From JAWLHK01 sp041690355 [NCBI: bacterium] (lineage in GTDB: Bacteria > J088 > JAWLBW01), in contig JAWLHK010000009.1 in NCBI GenBank assembly GCA_041690355.1, forward strand, positions 108,108 through 172,107: DNA of 64,000 bases. The letters are read 5' to 3'. The number at the start of each line of letters is the position of its first letter. Position 1 is the first letter of the stretch. This document shows, in pieces, positions 1-8,622 of the stretch. The notes beneath the pieces are model-generated. The model saw only the letters and a program-made list of their open reading frames with translations, was not told the origin of the DNA and ran no database searches. The position numbers and the translations under genes were made by a program.

Positions 1-899
1 CCAACACCAGCGACGGCCTCTCGCTGGTCGCCAACGGACTCGAGTGGAAGCCGGGCGACCGCATCCTCGTTCCCGACCTCGAGTTTCCCGCCAACGTCTA
101 TCCATGGCTGAGCCTGGCCGAGCGCAAAGGCGTGGTCGTCGAGCGCATCCCCTTCGTCGACGGGCGCTGCCCCCCCGAGCAGATCGAGGCCCGGCTCCCC
201 GGCGCGCGCCTCCTGAGCTTGAGCGCCGTCTCGTTCGCCAACGGCTTCCGCTACGATCTCGCGGCCGTGGGAGACCTGTGCCGGAAACACGGCGTCCTCT
301 TCTGCGTCGATGGAATTCAGGCCCTCGGCGCCATCCCGGTCGACGTGCGCCGCGCGAAGATCGACTTTCTCGCCGCCGACGGCCACAAGTGGATGACCGG
401 GCCCGAGGGGCTCGGCCTCTTCTACGTCGCCCGCGAACGCATGCCCGAACTCTACCCGAGCAAGATCGGTTGGAGCAACGTCGCCAACCCGCTCGAATTC
501 TCGACCATCGACTTCCGTCTGCGCGACGACGCCGGTCGCTATGAGGAGGGGACGCCCAATGTCGGCGGCATCCTCGGGCTGGGCGCCGCCCTCGAGGCGC
601 TTCTCGCCGTCGGCATCGAGACCATCCACGCGCGGATTCTGGCGCTCACCGACCGGCTGGTTTCCGAACTCCCGGCGCTCGGCTACCGCGTCCGATCGCC
701 CCGCGCGGGCGCCGACCGATCGGGAATCGTCTCCTTTCTGGGTGATGCCGACGATGCCGCACGCATGGCCAAGGCAAGCGAAGCGGGCATCGTCATCGCC
801 TACCGCGGCGGGGCCCTGCGCGCCTCGCCCCACGCCTTCAACGACGACGCCGACCTCGATCGGCTGCTCGCCTTTCTGCGCGACCACCGCCCGGTATGA
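1..899 (+). CDS. Class V aminotransferase (cysteine desulfurase-like), 5' end missing
   Basis: This is a PLP-dependent fold-type I enzyme. The reading frame is open from base 3, so the start lies outside the window. The motif DGHKWMTGPEGLG holds the PLP-binding lysine (codon at 387-389), and a CVDGIQALGAIPVDV segment carries the cofactor-contacting Asp and Gln. These features are typical of the cysteine desulfurase, selenocysteine lyase and isopenicillin N epimerase-like group. No obvious Cys-containing active-site loop is visible, so sulfur mobilisation is not assured. It overlaps folK by four bases (ATGA), which implies translational coupling. The substrate cannot be deduced from what is visible. 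Confidence 0.88.
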   Translation, partial: NTSDGLSLVANGLEWKPGDRILVPDLEFPANVYPWLSLAERKGVVVERIPFVDGRCPPEQIEARLPGARLLSLSAVSFANGFRYDLAAVGDLCRKHGVLFCVDGIQALGAIPVDVRRAKIDFLAADGHKWMTGPEGLGLFYVARERMPELYPSKIGWSNVANPLEFSTIDFRLRDDAGRYEEGTPNVGGILGLGAALEALLAVGIETIHARILALTDRLVSELPALGYRVRSPRAGADRSGIVSFLGDADDAARMAKASEAGIVIAYRGGALRASPHAFNDDADLDRLLAFLRDHRPV

Positions 900-1387
900 T
901 CCGGAGGGCCTACATCGGTCTCGGGAGCAACGTCGGCGACCGCATGGCCATGCTGCGGGCCGCCCTTGCCGAGCTTCCGCGTCTGGGATCGCTCTGCGGC
1001 GTTTCCCGGGTTTACGAGACCGAGCCTGTCGGCTATGCGGAACAGGACAATTTTCTCAACGCCGTCGTCCGCCTCGATACGCCGCTGGAGCCCGAAGCGC
1101 TCTTGGCGGAACTGAAGACGGCCGAGGCGCGCCTGGGGCGCCTGCCCCGGTTCCTCAACGGACCGCGCGAGATCGACCTCGATCTCCTGCTTCTGGGGGA
1201 TGTCGTCCGCGCCGCCGACCCGGTTCTGCCCCACCCGCGCATGGGCGAGCGCCGCTTCGTGCTCGAACCCCTGCGCGATCTTGCTCCGGAACTGAGGATT
1301 CCCGGTCGCGGATCCGTGCGCGAGCTGCTCGCCGCTCTCCCGCCGGGAGGCATCCGTGAGTGGCCGGATTCGCTTGACGCGAGCTGA
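896..1387 (+). CDS. folK: 2-amino-4-hydroxy-6-hydroxymethyldihydropteridine diphosphokinase (HPPK)
   Basis: The enzyme transfers pyrophosphate from ATP to 6-hydroxymethyl-7,8-dihydropterin in cytoplasmic folate synthesis. At 163 residues it has the usual length. The N-terminal AYIGLGSNVGDR, the central GPREIDLDLLLLGD (metal and ATP binding) and the C-terminal PHPRMGERRFVLEPL are all HPPK signatures. The ATG start overlaps the stop of the preceding aminotransferase gene. No other folate gene is adjacent, so it appears to be carried in a mixed transcript. Family assignment is secure. Confidence 0.96.
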   Translation: MIRRAYIGLGSNVGDRMAMLRAALAELPRLGSLCGVSRVYETEPVGYAEQDNFLNAVVRLDTPLEPEALLAELKTAEARLGRLPRFLNGPREIDLDLLLLGDVVRAADPVLPHPRMGERRFVLEPLRDLAPELRIPGRGSVRELLAALPPGGIREWPDSLDAS

Positions 1388-1402
1388 GTGTTGGTTTAGC
1401 GT
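1374..1402 (+). promoter_or_regulatory. Candidate sigma70 promoter for the 1454 gene
   Basis: TTGACG at 1374-1379 is followed after 17 bases by TAGCGT at 1397-1402. The same TTGACG -35 form occurs before leuA and ahpC in this window. A second -10-like TATACT lies at 1403-1408. The -35 box overlaps the 3' end of folK. The match is moderate and unproven. Confidence 0.4.
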
Positions 1403-1453
1403 TATACTCTTACCCATCGTTCGTTTTTTTCCACCCACAGACTGCGACAGGCC

Positions 1454-2017
1454 ATGGCCGTTCTTTTCGATCAGGCAATCCGTATCATTACCGAGCAGGC
1501 AGAAGAGGTCGTTCAGATCTTCAATCGCGCGCTCTGGAACGATGCCTTCTCGGCCGCCCGCGAGTATGTCTTCGGATTCGCCCCGCTGGGCGAGAAGCCT
1601 CCATTCGAGATTCACGGCGAGTGCCGGTTCCGCTGGGACATTCAGCAGCTGGCCATGGCCATGGAGCCGCGCCCCACGGATGAAGAGGGCAATCCGGTCG
1701 ACGACAGTTTTCTCGACCTGGAGGTTTCCATCCAGCTCCCCCCGTTCAGCGCGCTCCCGGCCTTTCAGGAGATCCGGGCGCTGATCCAGAAGCTGCTGCC
1801 GCAGTACAACCCGCCCCTGTTCAACCTGAGCCAGGATTACAACATCGACGCCCCGGGCGAGACGGTCTACCACCTGAAGCTCGATTATCTGTGGACGTTC
1901 GAGGGCGAGGCGCGCATTCTCACGGCCCGCTACGCGGATATCTTCAACGACCTGGGGCTGCTCATCAAGGAGCTCAACCGGGCCCGCGGCGGATGGGCGA
2001 CCGCGCACTACACCTGA
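1454..2017 (+). CDS. Conserved-looking hypothetical protein, 187 aa
   Basis: I do not recognise this family. The protein is acidic and soluble, with no signal peptide or membrane segment. It begins with an amphipathic helix-like stretch (residues 1-45) rich in Glu, Ile and Val. A mixed segment follows with several aromatic residues and three PP turns (PPFEI, PPFSAL, NPPLF), and it ends in a helical segment with LIKELNRARGG. It has its own candidate promoter upstream and a terminator-like hairpin downstream, so it looks monocistronic. Codon use matches its neighbours, which supports a real gene. No function can be assigned. Confidence 0.75.
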   Translation: MAVLFDQAIRIITEQAEEVVQIFNRALWNDAFSAAREYVFGFAPLGEKPPFEIHGECRFRWDIQQLAMAMEPRPTDEEGNPVDDSFLDLEVSIQLPPFSALPAFQEIRALIQKLLPQYNPPLFNLSQDYNIDAPGETVYHLKLDYLWTFEGEARILTARYADIFNDLGLLIKELNRARGGWATAHYT

Positions 2018-2043
2018 GGCGGCACCGGCCGCCAATCTTCGGT

Positions 2044-2080
2044 CTTCAGTCGGTCTGAAGTCCTCGGTCTTCGGTTTTTT
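2044..2080 (+). terminator. Candidate intrinsic terminator
   Basis: CTTCAG (2044-2049) pairs with CTGAAG (2055-2060) across a 5-base loop. An alternative short stem, GAAG 2057-2060 with CTTC 2069-2072, sits two bases before a run of six T (2075-2080). It lies just after the 187-aa gene. The stems are weak, so confidence is modest. Confidence 0.4.
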
Positions 2081-2089
2081 CGTTTTTCG

Positions 2090-2130
2090 TCCCCCCCTCT
2101 CCCACTCCCCCGCTCCCCCACTCCACCCCC
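2090..2130. repeat. C-rich low-complexity tract
   Basis: About 40 bases of repeated C-rich units of the CTCCCCCACTC kind occupy the space between the terminator-like hairpin and the next gene. No coding potential is evident. It looks like simple-sequence DNA. Confidence 0.6.
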
Positions 2131-2228
2131 GCCGCCCGAACACCATGAAAGGTGAGCTCACGCCCCTGAAGTGGTAGAATGTGCGACGCTTTGCGGACTC
2201 TTGCCGTAAGCAGGAACTGCCGTCGCCC

Positions 2229-2807
2229 ATGCACGACCCGTTGTCCCGAAGAGAACTGCTCCGCCGCGGCGTCTGGGGAACTCCCCTGCTCGCTGCCGCC
2301 ACCGGCCTGGCCGCCTGCTCGGGCGGCTGCGCGGGCTACGCCGCCTATGTCCGCGACGAAGACGCGGCACGCCTGCAGTTCTTCACGCCCAAGCAGTTCG
2401 CCATCGCCACCGCGGCAGCCGACGTGCTGCTGCCCGGGCCCGCCGACGGATTTCCCGACCACCGCGAGCTGGGTATCGTGCGTCAGCTCGACGCCGAACT
2501 GTCCCAGTGGGAGCCCGTGCGCAGCGCCGATCTGCCGCTCCTGCTCAGCCTTCTCGAACATGGAACGCTGCTGTTCGGGCATTCCCTTTCGCGCATGAGC
2601 CGCCTCGACCTCGAAGACCGCCGTGTCTACCTCGCCGGCTGGGGCGACAGCGGCCTCAACGTGCGCCGCTCCGGGTTCATCGCCCTCAAGGGGCTGCTCG
2701 CCTTCTACTATTTCGCCCATCCCGCGACCTGGCCGGCCATCGGCTACGACGGTCCCTGGATGGACCGGTTCGAGATTCCGGCGGTCGACGTCGGCCTCCC
2801 AGCCTGA
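2229..2807 (+). CDS. Gluconate 2-dehydrogenase subunit 3-like protein, Tat-exported
   Basis: This is a small partner subunit of a GMC-type flavoprotein dehydrogenase (gluconate 2-dehydrogenase subunit 3 family), 192 residues from the chosen ATG. The start at 2229 places a twin-arginine motif, SRRELLRR, at residues 6-13. A hydrophobic stretch and LAACSGG follow, the latter resembling a lipobox, so it may be a Tat-exported lipoprotein. A GTG at 2181 would add a non-signal-like extension. The stop directly abuts the start of the catalytic subunit, so the two should be co-translated. In this family the small subunit carries the Tat signal that exports the flavoprotein in complex; that role is inferred here. 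Confidence 0.82.
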   Translation: MHDPLSRRELLRRGVWGTPLLAAATGLAACSGGCAGYAAYVRDEDAARLQFFTPKQFAIATAAADVLLPGPADGFPDHRELGIVRQLDAELSQWEPVRSADLPLLLSLLEHGTLLFGHSLSRMSRLDLEDRRVYLAGWGDSGLNVRRSGFIALKGLLAFYYFAHPATWPAIGYDGPWMDRFEIPAVDVGLPA

Positions 2808-4406
2808 GTGACATTCATGCTCGTTGAAGGACGCAACCTCACCCGGGACCAGAACATCGAAAGCGACGTCGTCATCGTCGGCACGGGCGCCGGCGGGGCC
2901 ACGGCGGCGCGCGAGCTCGTCGACGCCGGCTTCAAGGTCGTCCTGCTGGAATACGGCGCCTACGTGCGCGCCGAGGAATTCAATCAGCGCGAAGAGACCA
3001 TGGCCGAGCGCATCCAGGGGGTGCGGGGCTGGCTTTCGTCCGAAGACAATTCCCTCTTCTTCACGTTCTGCACCGTGCTGGGCGGCACCACCGTCCACTA
3101 CTGGGCCGACTGCGAAGAAATTCCCGACCACCGCCTCGCCCTCTGGCATGAGCGGCACGGGCTGCCCGCGCAGGATTTCGCGCAGTGGAAGCCATACTAC
3201 GAGCGGGTCGGCGCGTACATCCACGTCTCCGAAGTTCCCGAGCACCTGACGAACCGCAACAACCGGATCATCCGCGAGGCCGCGGGCCGCCTCGGCCTGC
3301 ACGGCCATCAGGTGCTGCACGCCCGCAAGGACTGCGTGGGGAGCGGCTACTGCATGACCGGCTGCACCTACAACCGCAAACAGAGCCAGCTCGTCACGAA
3401 CGTGCCCCACGTCCTGAAAAACGGGGGCGACATCTACACCCAGTGCGACGTCCGCCGGATACTGGTGGAGAACGGGAGGGCCGTGGGGGTCGAGGCACAG
3501 GTCATCGATCATCCCTCGCGCCGTCCGCTGGGTCCCAAGGTCCGCGTGCGCGCGCCGATCGTCATCCTCGCCGCCGGCGCCCTGAACACGCCGGTCGTTC
3601 TGCTGCGCACCGAGACGGCCAACTCCTCGGGGCTCGTCGGCACGAACCTGTACTGCAATCCCGGCGTGGCCTCTTACGGCGTCATGGACGACCCCGTCGA
3701 AATGTTCCGCGGCGTGCCCAACGCATTCACCGTCGATCACTATCTGAAGGCACGCTACCGTGACGAGGCGATGAACCGCTTCGGCTACGGCGAGGGTGAG
3801 AACGGGTACATCGAGGGCGGCTATATCATGCTCACGAGCTCGACCCACCCCGGCTACACTGGGGCGCTCTCGCCGGGCTTCGGCGCCGAACTCGGCAGCT
3901 TCATGCAGGATTACAACCGGCTGATTTCCCAGTATTCGGTACTCGACGACGAAAATCCCGGCCGCGTGCGCCTCGACGGCGACGGCAATGCCATCTATAC
4001 CTACTCGAGCCACGGCGTCGACCTGCTGAAGATCCGCGACTTCCTGCTCAAGAGCGCCCGGATCCTGCTCGAAGGCGGGGCCCGGGAGGTCATCCTGCCC
4101 ACGAACCGGACGATCCGGATCCGGAATGCGGGCGATATCGAGCGCCTCGCCGACTGGCGCATCCGCCCCAACGACATCGCCATGGCCGGCCCCCACCCGA
4201 TGGGCACGGCCCGCATGGGTCCCGATCCCCGTACGAGCGTGGTCGCGCCCACCGGCGAGACGCACGACGTCAAAAATCTGTACATCTGCGACAGCAGCGT
4301 TTTTCCCACCAGCCTGGGGGTCGACCCGAGCTGGACCATCATGGCCCGCGCCGCCATGACCACCGATCACATCCGGTCCGTACACCGTCCCGGCGCGGGT
4401 GGCTGA
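2808..4406 (+). CDS. GMC-family FAD-dependent dehydrogenase, large subunit
   Basis: A flavoprotein oxidising an alcohol or sugar, probably exported with the small subunit encoded just upstream. The N-terminus has the dinucleotide-binding motif VIVGTGAGGATAA. The C-terminal region has GPHPMGTARMG and the GMC_oxred_C segment ending in DPSWTIMARAAM. Cys176, Cys182 and Cys186 form a C-x5-C-x3-C pattern (CVGSGYCMTGC). As I recall, the same spacing holds the 3Fe-4S cluster in FAD-dependent glucose dehydrogenase and relatives. Translation may start at GTG 2808 or ATG 2817. No cytochrome c subunit is adjacent, so the electron acceptor and substrate are unknown. Confidence 0.88.
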   Translation: MTFMLVEGRNLTRDQNIESDVVIVGTGAGGATAARELVDAGFKVVLLEYGAYVRAEEFNQREETMAERIQGVRGWLSSEDNSLFFTFCTVLGGTTVHYWADCEEIPDHRLALWHERHGLPAQDFAQWKPYYERVGAYIHVSEVPEHLTNRNNRIIREAAGRLGLHGHQVLHARKDCVGSGYCMTGCTYNRKQSQLVTNVPHVLKNGGDIYTQCDVRRILVENGRAVGVEAQVIDHPSRRPLGPKVRVRAPIVILAAGALNTPVVLLRTETANSSGLVGTNLYCNPGVASYGVMDDPVEMFRGVPNAFTVDHYLKARYRDEAMNRFGYGEGENGYIEGGYIMLTSSTHPGYTGALSPGFGAELGSFMQDYNRLISQYSVLDDENPGRVRLDGDGNAIYTYSSHGVDLLKIRDFLLKSARILLEGGAREVILPTNRTIRIRNAGDIERLADWRIRPNDIAMAGPHPMGTARMGPDPRTSVVAPTGETHDVKNLYICDSSVFPTSLGVDPSWTIMARAAMTTDHIRSVHRPGAGG

Positions 4407-4441
4407 CGGAGCGGGACGACGAGAGCGAACACGAGGTTTCC

Positions 4442-6136
4442 ATGGCACTCCTGGCCGATACCATTCAAGACATTCAGCGTCTTCGCGAAATCGTCGGCGT
4501 CCTGTCCCGCTACGGGTTCGGCGAATTCTTCGAACGCATCAATCTCGGCCGTCTCGTACCCGGGCGCGCCCCCGCCGCGCCGGCGACCCCCGAGGCCCGG
4601 GCCCAGCGTCTGGTCGACGCCTTTCAGGAGCTGGGCCCCACCTTCATCAAGTTCGGCCAGATCCTGAGCGCGCGCCCCGACGCCCTGCCGGCCGAATACG
4701 TGAAGGCTCTGCAGCATCTGCAGGACAAAGTCGAGCCGGTGTCCTTCGAGGAGGCCCGCAAGGTCATCGAAGACGAGTTCCAGCGTCCGCTCGCCGACAT
4801 TTTCGACCGGATCGAGGAAAAACCGATCGCCTCGGCCTCGATCGGCCAGGTGCACCGGGCCTGGCTCAAAGACGGCCAGATGGTCGCCGTCAAGGTTCAG
4901 CGTCCCGGCATCGACGAAATGATCCGCGCCGACGTGAACATCATGTACACCGTCGCCCGCCTGACCGAGAGCGTCATCGACCTGGACGTCGGCTACACGC
5001 CCACCGAGATCGTCGGCGATTTCGATCGGGCCATCCGCATGGAGCTCGACTTCGTCAACGAGGCGAACAACCTGCGCAAATTCACGGCCAACTTCCGCGA
5101 GAAGCCGTACATCCGCTTCCCCCGACCCTTCGACGAGCTCAGCGGCCGCAAGGTGCTGACGATGGAGTTCGTGCAGGGGGTCAAGATCAGCGAAGCCTTC
5201 GGCTGGACGCAGGAACGCCGCAAGCTCGTCTGCGACCGCTTTCTCGAAGCCGGCATCCAGATGATCTTCCAGGACGGCTTCTTTCATGGCGACCCGCATC
5301 CGGGCAACATCTTCGTCACCGAAGAGTGCGAGATCATCTATCTGGACTGCGGCCTGGCCGGGTCGCTCCCGCGCCACCTCTCCGACGCCCTGTTGCAGCT
5401 GGTCGTCGCCGCCGCGGTCAAGGACGCCGGCACGGCGGCGCGCATCGTCTACAAGATCGGCGTGGCCGAAGAACGCATCAACCTGAACGATCTCAAGAAC
5501 GACATTCAGGCAATCCTCGACAACTTTCTCTCGCAGAACTGGGGCGACGTTTCGGCTGGCGAGCTCCTGGGCGATTTGATGGAGCGCGGCGCAAAGTACG
5601 GCATCAAGCACCCGACCGAACTGGCCAGCCTGAGCAAGGCGCTGCTGAACGTCGAAGGGGTCGTGCGCGGCCTGTATCCGGAACTCGATCTGCTGCAGGC
5701 GGCCAAGCCCTACGCGACCAAGCTGTTCAACGACAAGATGCAGATGGACCACCTCAAGCCCGAGCTCGCCAAGCGGGCCTACGAGGTGTTCGGGCTGCTG
5801 CAGGATCTGCCGATGCAGCTCACGCAGCTCATGCTCGATCTCGAGAAGGGGCGCGTGAACGTCGTCGTGCAGAGCGAGGATATCCGCGCGCTGCAGGCGG
5901 CCCTGCGATCGCTGGCCATCACCTTGTTCTTCGGCATGCTCACGGCCGCCTTCGTCATGGGCGGCTTTGCGGCGCTCGGCGGCGCAACCGTTGGACCGCC
6001 GGGAACCGTGGTCGCCATCGGCGCCTTCGCGCTCAGCCTTGTCACCGGCGGCTTCGCGCTGGCTTGGCACATCATCGCCATCCGGCTGCGGCGGCCCAAG
6101 CTGACCGATCTGATCTCGAAACGCTTCTCCCGCTGA
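4442..6136 (+). CDS. ABC1/UbiB-family atypical kinase, membrane-anchored
   Basis: A protein-kinase-like ATPase of the UbiB/COQ8 group, which supports quinone or isoprenoid-lipid metabolism at the membrane. The hallmark KxGQ-type segment reads FIKFGQILSARPD near residue 70. The Ala-rich loop ASASIGQVH is near 130, the KVQRPG lysine near 150, and the catalytic segment HGDPHPGN near 283. Two hydrophobic helices occupy roughly residues 490-550, matching UbiB's C-terminal membrane anchor. The length of 564 is normal. No ubi or men genes are adjacent, so the exact quinone target is unknown. Confidence 0.93.
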   Translation: MALLADTIQDIQRLREIVGVLSRYGFGEFFERINLGRLVPGRAPAAPATPEARAQRLVDAFQELGPTFIKFGQILSARPDALPAEYVKALQHLQDKVEPVSFEEARKVIEDEFQRPLADIFDRIEEKPIASASIGQVHRAWLKDGQMVAVKVQRPGIDEMIRADVNIMYTVARLTESVIDLDVGYTPTEIVGDFDRAIRMELDFVNEANNLRKFTANFREKPYIRFPRPFDELSGRKVLTMEFVQGVKISEAFGWTQERRKLVCDRFLEAGIQMIFQDGFFHGDPHPGNIFVTEECEIIYLDCGLAGSLPRHLSDALLQLVVAAAVKDAGTAARIVYKIGVAEERINLNDLKNDIQAILDNFLSQNWGDVSAGELLGDLMERGAKYGIKHPTELASLSKALLNVEGVVRGLYPELDLLQAAKPYATKLFNDKMQMDHLKPELAKRAYEVFGLLQDLPMQLTQLMLDLEKGRVNVVVQSEDIRALQAALRSLAITLFFGMLTAAFVMGGFAALGGATVGPPGTVVAIGAFALSLVTGGFALAWHIIAIRLRRPKLTDLISKRFSR

Positions 6137-6141
6137 TCGCC

Positions 6142-6900
6142 ATGCACGAAGTGCACCAGATTCGCGCCGGGTTCGACAACACGTTCTATCTGGCGGGCGA
6201 CGCCGCGCGCCGTACGGGGGTGCTCATCGACCCTTTCGACGGCGATTCGGCCCTGCAGGCGCTCGAACGGCTGGGCTGGACTCCGACAGCCGTCATCAAC
6301 ACGCACGGGCACTGGGATCACGTCGGGGGGAACGATGCGGTGCGCGAACGCTACGGGGTTCCAATCTACGCCCATCCGCTCGAAGAGGTTCCGCACAGTT
6401 TGCCGCTGGAGCAGACGGTAACCCTGGCCGGAACGGACTATCAGGTGCTCCACACACCGGGTCACCGGCCGGGGCATGTCTTCCTGTACGGCGCGGGAAA
6501 CGTCTTCGTAGGCGATACGCTCTTCATCGCCGGGAGCGGCAATCCGAACTTCGGCGGCGACGTTGACGCGCTTTACGAAACCTTCGTCCGCCTTGCCGCC
6601 CTGCCCGACGATACCCGGGTGCTGCCGGGACACGACTACGCGGCCAAGAACCTGCGTTTCTCGCTCGCTCGCGAACCCGAAAACGCGGCCGTCATCGAAG
6701 CGGCTCGCGCGCGCTACGCGGCCGAACCCGAAGCGGCCCTGCATGCAACGACGATCGGCGATGAAAAACGCTGGAATGTCTTTTTGCGTCTGGCCGAACC
6801 GGCCGTTCGCAGCCGGCTCGTCTCCGAAGGGCACGTCGCTGCCGCGGACGACGAGCGCGCCGTGTTCCGCGCCTTGCGTGGCCTGCGCAACACGTTCTGA
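6142..6900 (+). CDS. MBL-fold metallohydrolase, glyoxalase II-like
   Basis: A binuclear-metal hydrolase with the THGHWDHVGG motif (residues 54-63) and a HTPGHRPGH segment near 104-112. It also has GDTLFIAGSG and PGHDYAAKNL, as in hydroxyacylglutathione hydrolases. The chosen ATG lies five bases after the UbiB gene's stop. The 252-residue length fits GloB. A C-terminal region of the glyoxalase II kind seems present (KRWNVFLRL). It may clear S-lactoyl thiols, but MBL paralogues with other ester substrates look the same at this level. Confidence 0.85.
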   Translation: MHEVHQIRAGFDNTFYLAGDAARRTGVLIDPFDGDSALQALERLGWTPTAVINTHGHWDHVGGNDAVRERYGVPIYAHPLEEVPHSLPLEQTVTLAGTDYQVLHTPGHRPGHVFLYGAGNVFVGDTLFIAGSGNPNFGGDVDALYETFVRLAALPDDTRVLPGHDYAAKNLRFSLAREPENAAVIEAARARYAAEPEAALHATTIGDEKRWNVFLRLAEPAVRSRLVSEGHVAAADDERAVFRALRGLRNTF

Positions 6901-6909
6901 GCGACGCGG

Positions 6910-7701
6910 TTATTCCACCAGACCGGGCTGGATGTCGCTCAGGACGTCGTAGAACGGATCGCGCTTCTCGCCGCTTTCAATGGTGCGGATCAGCTCGACG
7001 GCTTTGCGCTTGCTCGTCTCGTACGTGAAGTACTGAATCTCGGTTTCCGGCTTCATGGCAGGAATTTTTCTCAGTTCCGCTATCGCCTCTTCGTTGCGCC
7101 CCGCCGCCCAGAGCAGGTCGGCGATGTAGAGGTTGTACAGGGTCTGGTTCGGCGCCCGTTTGCGCGCCTGCAGCACGTACTCCATGGCCTTCACGTGATC
7201 CCCGATGCTGACCGGGAATCCGGGGAGTACCGTGTGCACCCGCCCCAGCTGCCCAAGGGCGCTGCCGTCGAGGTAGGCCGGGTTGAGCTCGGCGCTCTTT
7301 TCGAAGGCGCGCTTGATTTCGGGAATGAGCTGCAGGGAATTGAGCACGCCGCGCGTGAGCCCGGCGAGTCCCAGCCCCGCCCCGAGCCAGTGCCATCCCT
7401 CGGCGCCGTCAGGGCGAATCTGAATCGCCTCCTTGGCGTATTTCACGCAGATCCGGGCGTACCCGAGCCGGCGTTTGTTGCTCTCCTTCTCGAGCCGCCA
7501 GGCGTAAAAGGCCAGCTGCGAGGTGCGCACGCGAAGATCGTAATCCTTCGGGCTGGCGTCGGCCGCCTTGCTGAAGGCCCCGATCAGCTGCTCGACCCGC
7601 TTCTGCTGAACGGTGTCTTCCCATTTGTACTCGGGAGCCGCCGCCCGGGCCGGGACGGCCGCCAGCAGCAGGACGGCGAGAATCGAAACAAGAACGCGCA
7701 T
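6910..7701 (-). CDS. Secreted TPR-like protein, paralogue A
   Basis: One of three paralogues in this locus (others at 9561-10355 and 10360-11223). From the ATG at 7701 it begins with a signal peptide ending near AVPARA-AAP, so it is probably periplasmic. The body is alpha-helical and TPR-like. It holds blocks shared with its paralogues: QLAFYAWRLEK, GAEGWHWLGAGLG, LTRGVLNSLQL, PGF-SIGDH and a C-terminal RDPFYDVLSDIQPGL. Longer starts would bury the signal peptide. The strictly conserved C-terminal tail suggests a binding function, but I do not recognise a characterised family. It is separated from the other two copies by the sigma factor and cytochrome b genes. Confidence 0.8.
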   Translation of the reverse strand: MRVLVSILAVLLLAAVPARAAAPEYKWEDTVQQKRVEQLIGAFSKAADASPKDYDLRVRTSQLAFYAWRLEKESNKRRLGYARICVKYAKEAIQIRPDGAEGWHWLGAGLGLAGLTRGVLNSLQLIPEIKRAFEKSAELNPAYLDGSALGQLGRVHTVLPGFPVSIGDHVKAMEYVLQARKRAPNQTLYNLYIADLLWAAGRNEEAIAELRKIPAMKPETEIQYFTYETSKRKAVELIRTIESGEKRDPFYDVLSDIQPGLVE

Positions 7702-7837
7702 GGTATGTCGGCTCAAACTGCGAAACAAAAATCGCCAGCACTATACCATGCGCGGCCCCGGCCTGGCGAGTTCCCGCCGGGGGCACGCAGCCGAAGTCGG
7801 CCCCCTTAGTGGCGGCGGCCCGCCCGCGACCCTCACC

Positions 7838-8545
7838 TCACCGCTCGGGGAGCCCGTTGTCGGCAACGGGTTTCCGGGCGAGGTCGACGCCGAGCCACTT
7901 CTCGTACAGGCGCGCGTATGGGTGATCAAGCGCATCGGAGGTCGGGTGCAGCCAGCCGCCGAAGCCGAGAACGGAGGCCACGAGCAGCACGGCCACGGCG
8001 CCGACCGGAATCCAGAACCGCCTGCCCTCGCGCCAACGCGGTGAGACCCGGATGCGCAACATACCAAGGGCATAGAGCAGACCGTTGGCGCCGTGGTAGA
8101 GTCCTGCCAGCGCGAGCAGCAGGTAATACGGATAGAAGAAGAACGGCTGCCACCAGAGGGCGAAGGCGACCCCCTCGAACTCGGGCGCGACCCCGAAGAG
8201 TACCTGCGGCCCGCGCACGGCGGCAATGTGCCCGAAGATGACGAGCGCAAGAAACCAGGCCGACCACCGGTGCAGCCGCATGCGCCAGGGGACGCCGGCG
8301 GCCGGCCGGCGCCGCCGGGCGCGCAGGACACCCGCCGACAGGTGAACAACGAGCGGAACCAGAATCAGTCCGAACTCCACGAGCGGAAAGCGATACCAGG
8401 GCCCGACCGCCGCCTGAAACCGCTCGTACCAGGCTTCGCTGAATGCGGCGAGCGCCGTATTCGCGAGATGCACCGCCAGAAAGACGGCGAAAAGGACCCC
8501 CGAGACCGCCTGCGCGCGGACCAGCGTTTCGTTTTGGACAGCCAT
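7838..8545 (-). CDS. Orphan di-heme cytochrome b, SdhC (type B) -like
   Basis: A 235-residue inner-membrane protein with five hydrophobic helices. Histidines at 26, 68, 106 and 151 sit in helices. The 42-residue spacing of the first pair, and the overall pattern, match the four axial heme ligands of Bacillus subtilis SdhC (28, 70, 113, 155 as I recall). No SdhA or SdhB genes are in the window, so it may be an orphan quinone-reactive cytochrome. The start is ATG 8545, set by GAGGAG seven bases upstream; the ATG at 8551 would be too close. It is transcribed away from the ECF41 sigma gene, with an ECF41-like promoter in between. Confidence 0.8.
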   Translation of the reverse strand: MAVQNETLVRAQAVSGVLFAVFLAVHLANTALAAFSEAWYERFQAAVGPWYRFPLVEFGLILVPLVVHLSAGVLRARRRRPAAGVPWRMRLHRWSAWFLALVIFGHIAAVRGPQVLFGVAPEFEGVAFALWWQPFFFYPYYLLLALAGLYHGANGLLYALGMLRIRVSPRWREGRRFWIPVGAVAVLLVASVLGFGGWLHPTSDALDHPYARLYEKWLGVDLARKPVADNGLPER

Positions 8546-8580
8546 GTGCATTCTCCTCTTCAGCATGGTTTTATAGAGAA

Positions 8581-8607
8581 GACTGCCGAACATCCGGATT
8601 TGTGACA
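8581..8607 (-). promoter_or_regulatory. Predicted ECF41-type promoter upstream of the cytochrome b gene
   Basis: On the minus strand TGTCACA (8607-8601) is followed by exactly 16 bases and then AGTC (8584-8581). The reported ECF41 target consensus is TGTCACA-N16-CGTC, so ten of eleven box positions match at the right spacing. It lies 36 bases before the cytochrome b start and beside the ECF41 sigma gene. A TATAAA a few bases downstream could be a separate sigma70 -10, but no -35 accompanies it. Confidence 0.7.
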
Positions 8608-8622
8608 GAAGGCTCTAAAATT

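Noticed and set aside
7838-8545. Part of a complete succinate dehydrogenase operon
   Set aside because: No flavoprotein or iron-sulfur subunit gene is adjacent. The gene is an orphan beside a sigma factor.
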